Positions 63,604 through 64,000 of a stretch of 64,000 bases of DNA are shown one piece after another; position 1 is the stretch's first letter, and every line of letters begins with the position of its first letter. Source of the stretch: Pseudozobellia thermophila (GTDB lineage Bacteria; Bacteroidota; Bacteroidia; Flavobacteriales; Flavobacteriaceae); the NCBI RefSeq assembly GCF_900141855.1, contig NZ_FQYU01000003.1:124001-188000 (forward strand), in the 5' to 3' direction. The position numbers and the translations under genes were made by a program. The notes beneath the pieces were generated by a model. It did no database searches, had not been told where the DNA came from, and saw nothing but the letters and a program-made list of their open reading frames with translations.

Positions 63604-64000
63604 AAAAACAGGTATTGTTCATTTTACTGCTGTTGGCTACCTATGTACATGCCCAGACCGACGATGCGAAACAGATAGAAAAAATCTACAGGATGGCCCT
63701 GACCGAGGGTAAGGCCTATGATTGGTTGAACCACCTTTCGAACCAGATCGGGGGGCGCCTCTCGGGATCGGTGCAGGCCCAACAGGCCGTCGAGTATACC
63801 AAGGCCCAATTGGACTCCCTGGGCCTGGACCGCGTATGGCTACAGCCCGTGATGGTTCCCAAATGGGTTCGTGGAACCCCCGAATTTGCCTATTTCGAGA
63901 CTAGTCCGGGGCTTTCGACCAATGTTCCTGTCTGTGCCTTGGGAGGTTCGGTGGCCACTCCTTTGGGCGGCCTTAAGGCGGGTTTGATCGAAGTGAAGGG
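63600..64000 (+). CDS. M28-like aminopeptidase, N-terminal part (cut by window end)
   Basis: The start overlaps the PPK2 stop (ATGA). A signal peptide (MKKQVLFILLLLATYVHAQ) is followed by a stretch like the N-terminus of M28/M20-type zinc peptidases (YDWLNHLSNQIGGRLSGS, then AVEYTKAQLDSLGLDRV). The catalytic part lies beyond the window, so the zinc ligands cannot be checked. Confidence 0.7.
   Translation, partial: MKKQVLFILLLLATYVHAQTDDAKQIEKIYRMALTEGKAYDWLNHLSNQIGGRLSGSVQAQQAVEYTKAQLDSLGLDRVWLQPVMVPKWVRGTPEFAYFETSPGLSTNVPVCALGGSVATPLGGLKAGLIEVK

Noticed and set aside
1-64000. CRISPR array, prophage, insertion sequence, rRNA operon or replication origin
   Set aside because: No spaced repeats, transposase, integrase, phage structural gene or rRNA sequence was seen; repeats present are the short ones listed.

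Overview
The window looks like the chromosome of a marine, alga-associated Flavobacteriaceae bacterium (Bacteroidota), probably near Zobellia, Maribacter or Arenibacter; the genus cannot be settled from sequence reading alone. The reasons are SusC/SusD pairs, FGly sulfatases, -7 promoter boxes of the TAnnTTTG type, a eukaryote-like glutamine synthetase II next to a GSIII, a DnaJ with a shortened zinc domain, and several short flavobacterial membrane proteins.

Region 1 (1-16.5 kb) is the edge of a polysaccharide utilisation locus (PUL). A plus-strand arm carries SusD, a fasciclin-type lipoprotein, a sulfatase fused to a GH78 rhamnosidase, a nucleoside-hydrolase-like secreted protein, a tandem DUF1080 protein and a Tat-exported Gfo/Idh/MocA oxidoreductase. 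A convergent minus-strand arm carries a second sulfatase, a 638-aa secreted toroid-like protein and a broken GH105. Sulfatases with rhamnosidase and unsaturated-uronyl hydrolase point to a sulfated rhamnose/uronate polymer, most likely ulvan (inference). The edge is decaying: the GH105 is frameshifted, and remnants of a CaiB-type CoA-transferase and of mannonate dehydratase lie next to a tRNA-Arg gene.

Region 2 (16.7-29.9 kb) starts with tRNA-Arg(ACG), whose 5' end is fused to a tandemly duplicated GIY-YIG mini-element. It continues with housekeeping genes: apt, a Ca2+/Na+ antiporter, divergent glnII/glnN, purM, a Rieske-thioredoxin-ApbE group, prfA, pyrF and an alpha/beta hydrolase.

Region 3 (30-38.2 kb) is a second SusC/SusD operon with two accessory lipoproteins but no CAZymes. 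A membrane-anchored AraC-type regulator lies upstream, and a heptanucleotide repeat sits just before its start codon. A 34-bp direct repeat flanks the operon.

Region 4 (38.7-64 kb) is core genome: DUF4197, purU, an AsnC-type regulator, two MscS channels, an MFS exporter behind a leader-peptide/terminator attenuator, glnK-amt with a porin, crcB, ilvE, mnmD, grpE-dnaJ, an ABC-2 exporter, a sigma-54 activator without a DNA-binding domain, PPK2 and a truncated M28 peptidase.

The most notable unexplained signal is a CCC(C)-(A/T-rich)-GGG(G) inverted repeat. It lies 25 bp upstream of the -7 box in both the glnII and glnK-amt promoters, about 28 kb apart, and suggests an uncharacterised nitrogen regulon. 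Other candidates are the tRNA-linked GIY-YIG duplication, the MFS attenuator and the decaying PUL border.
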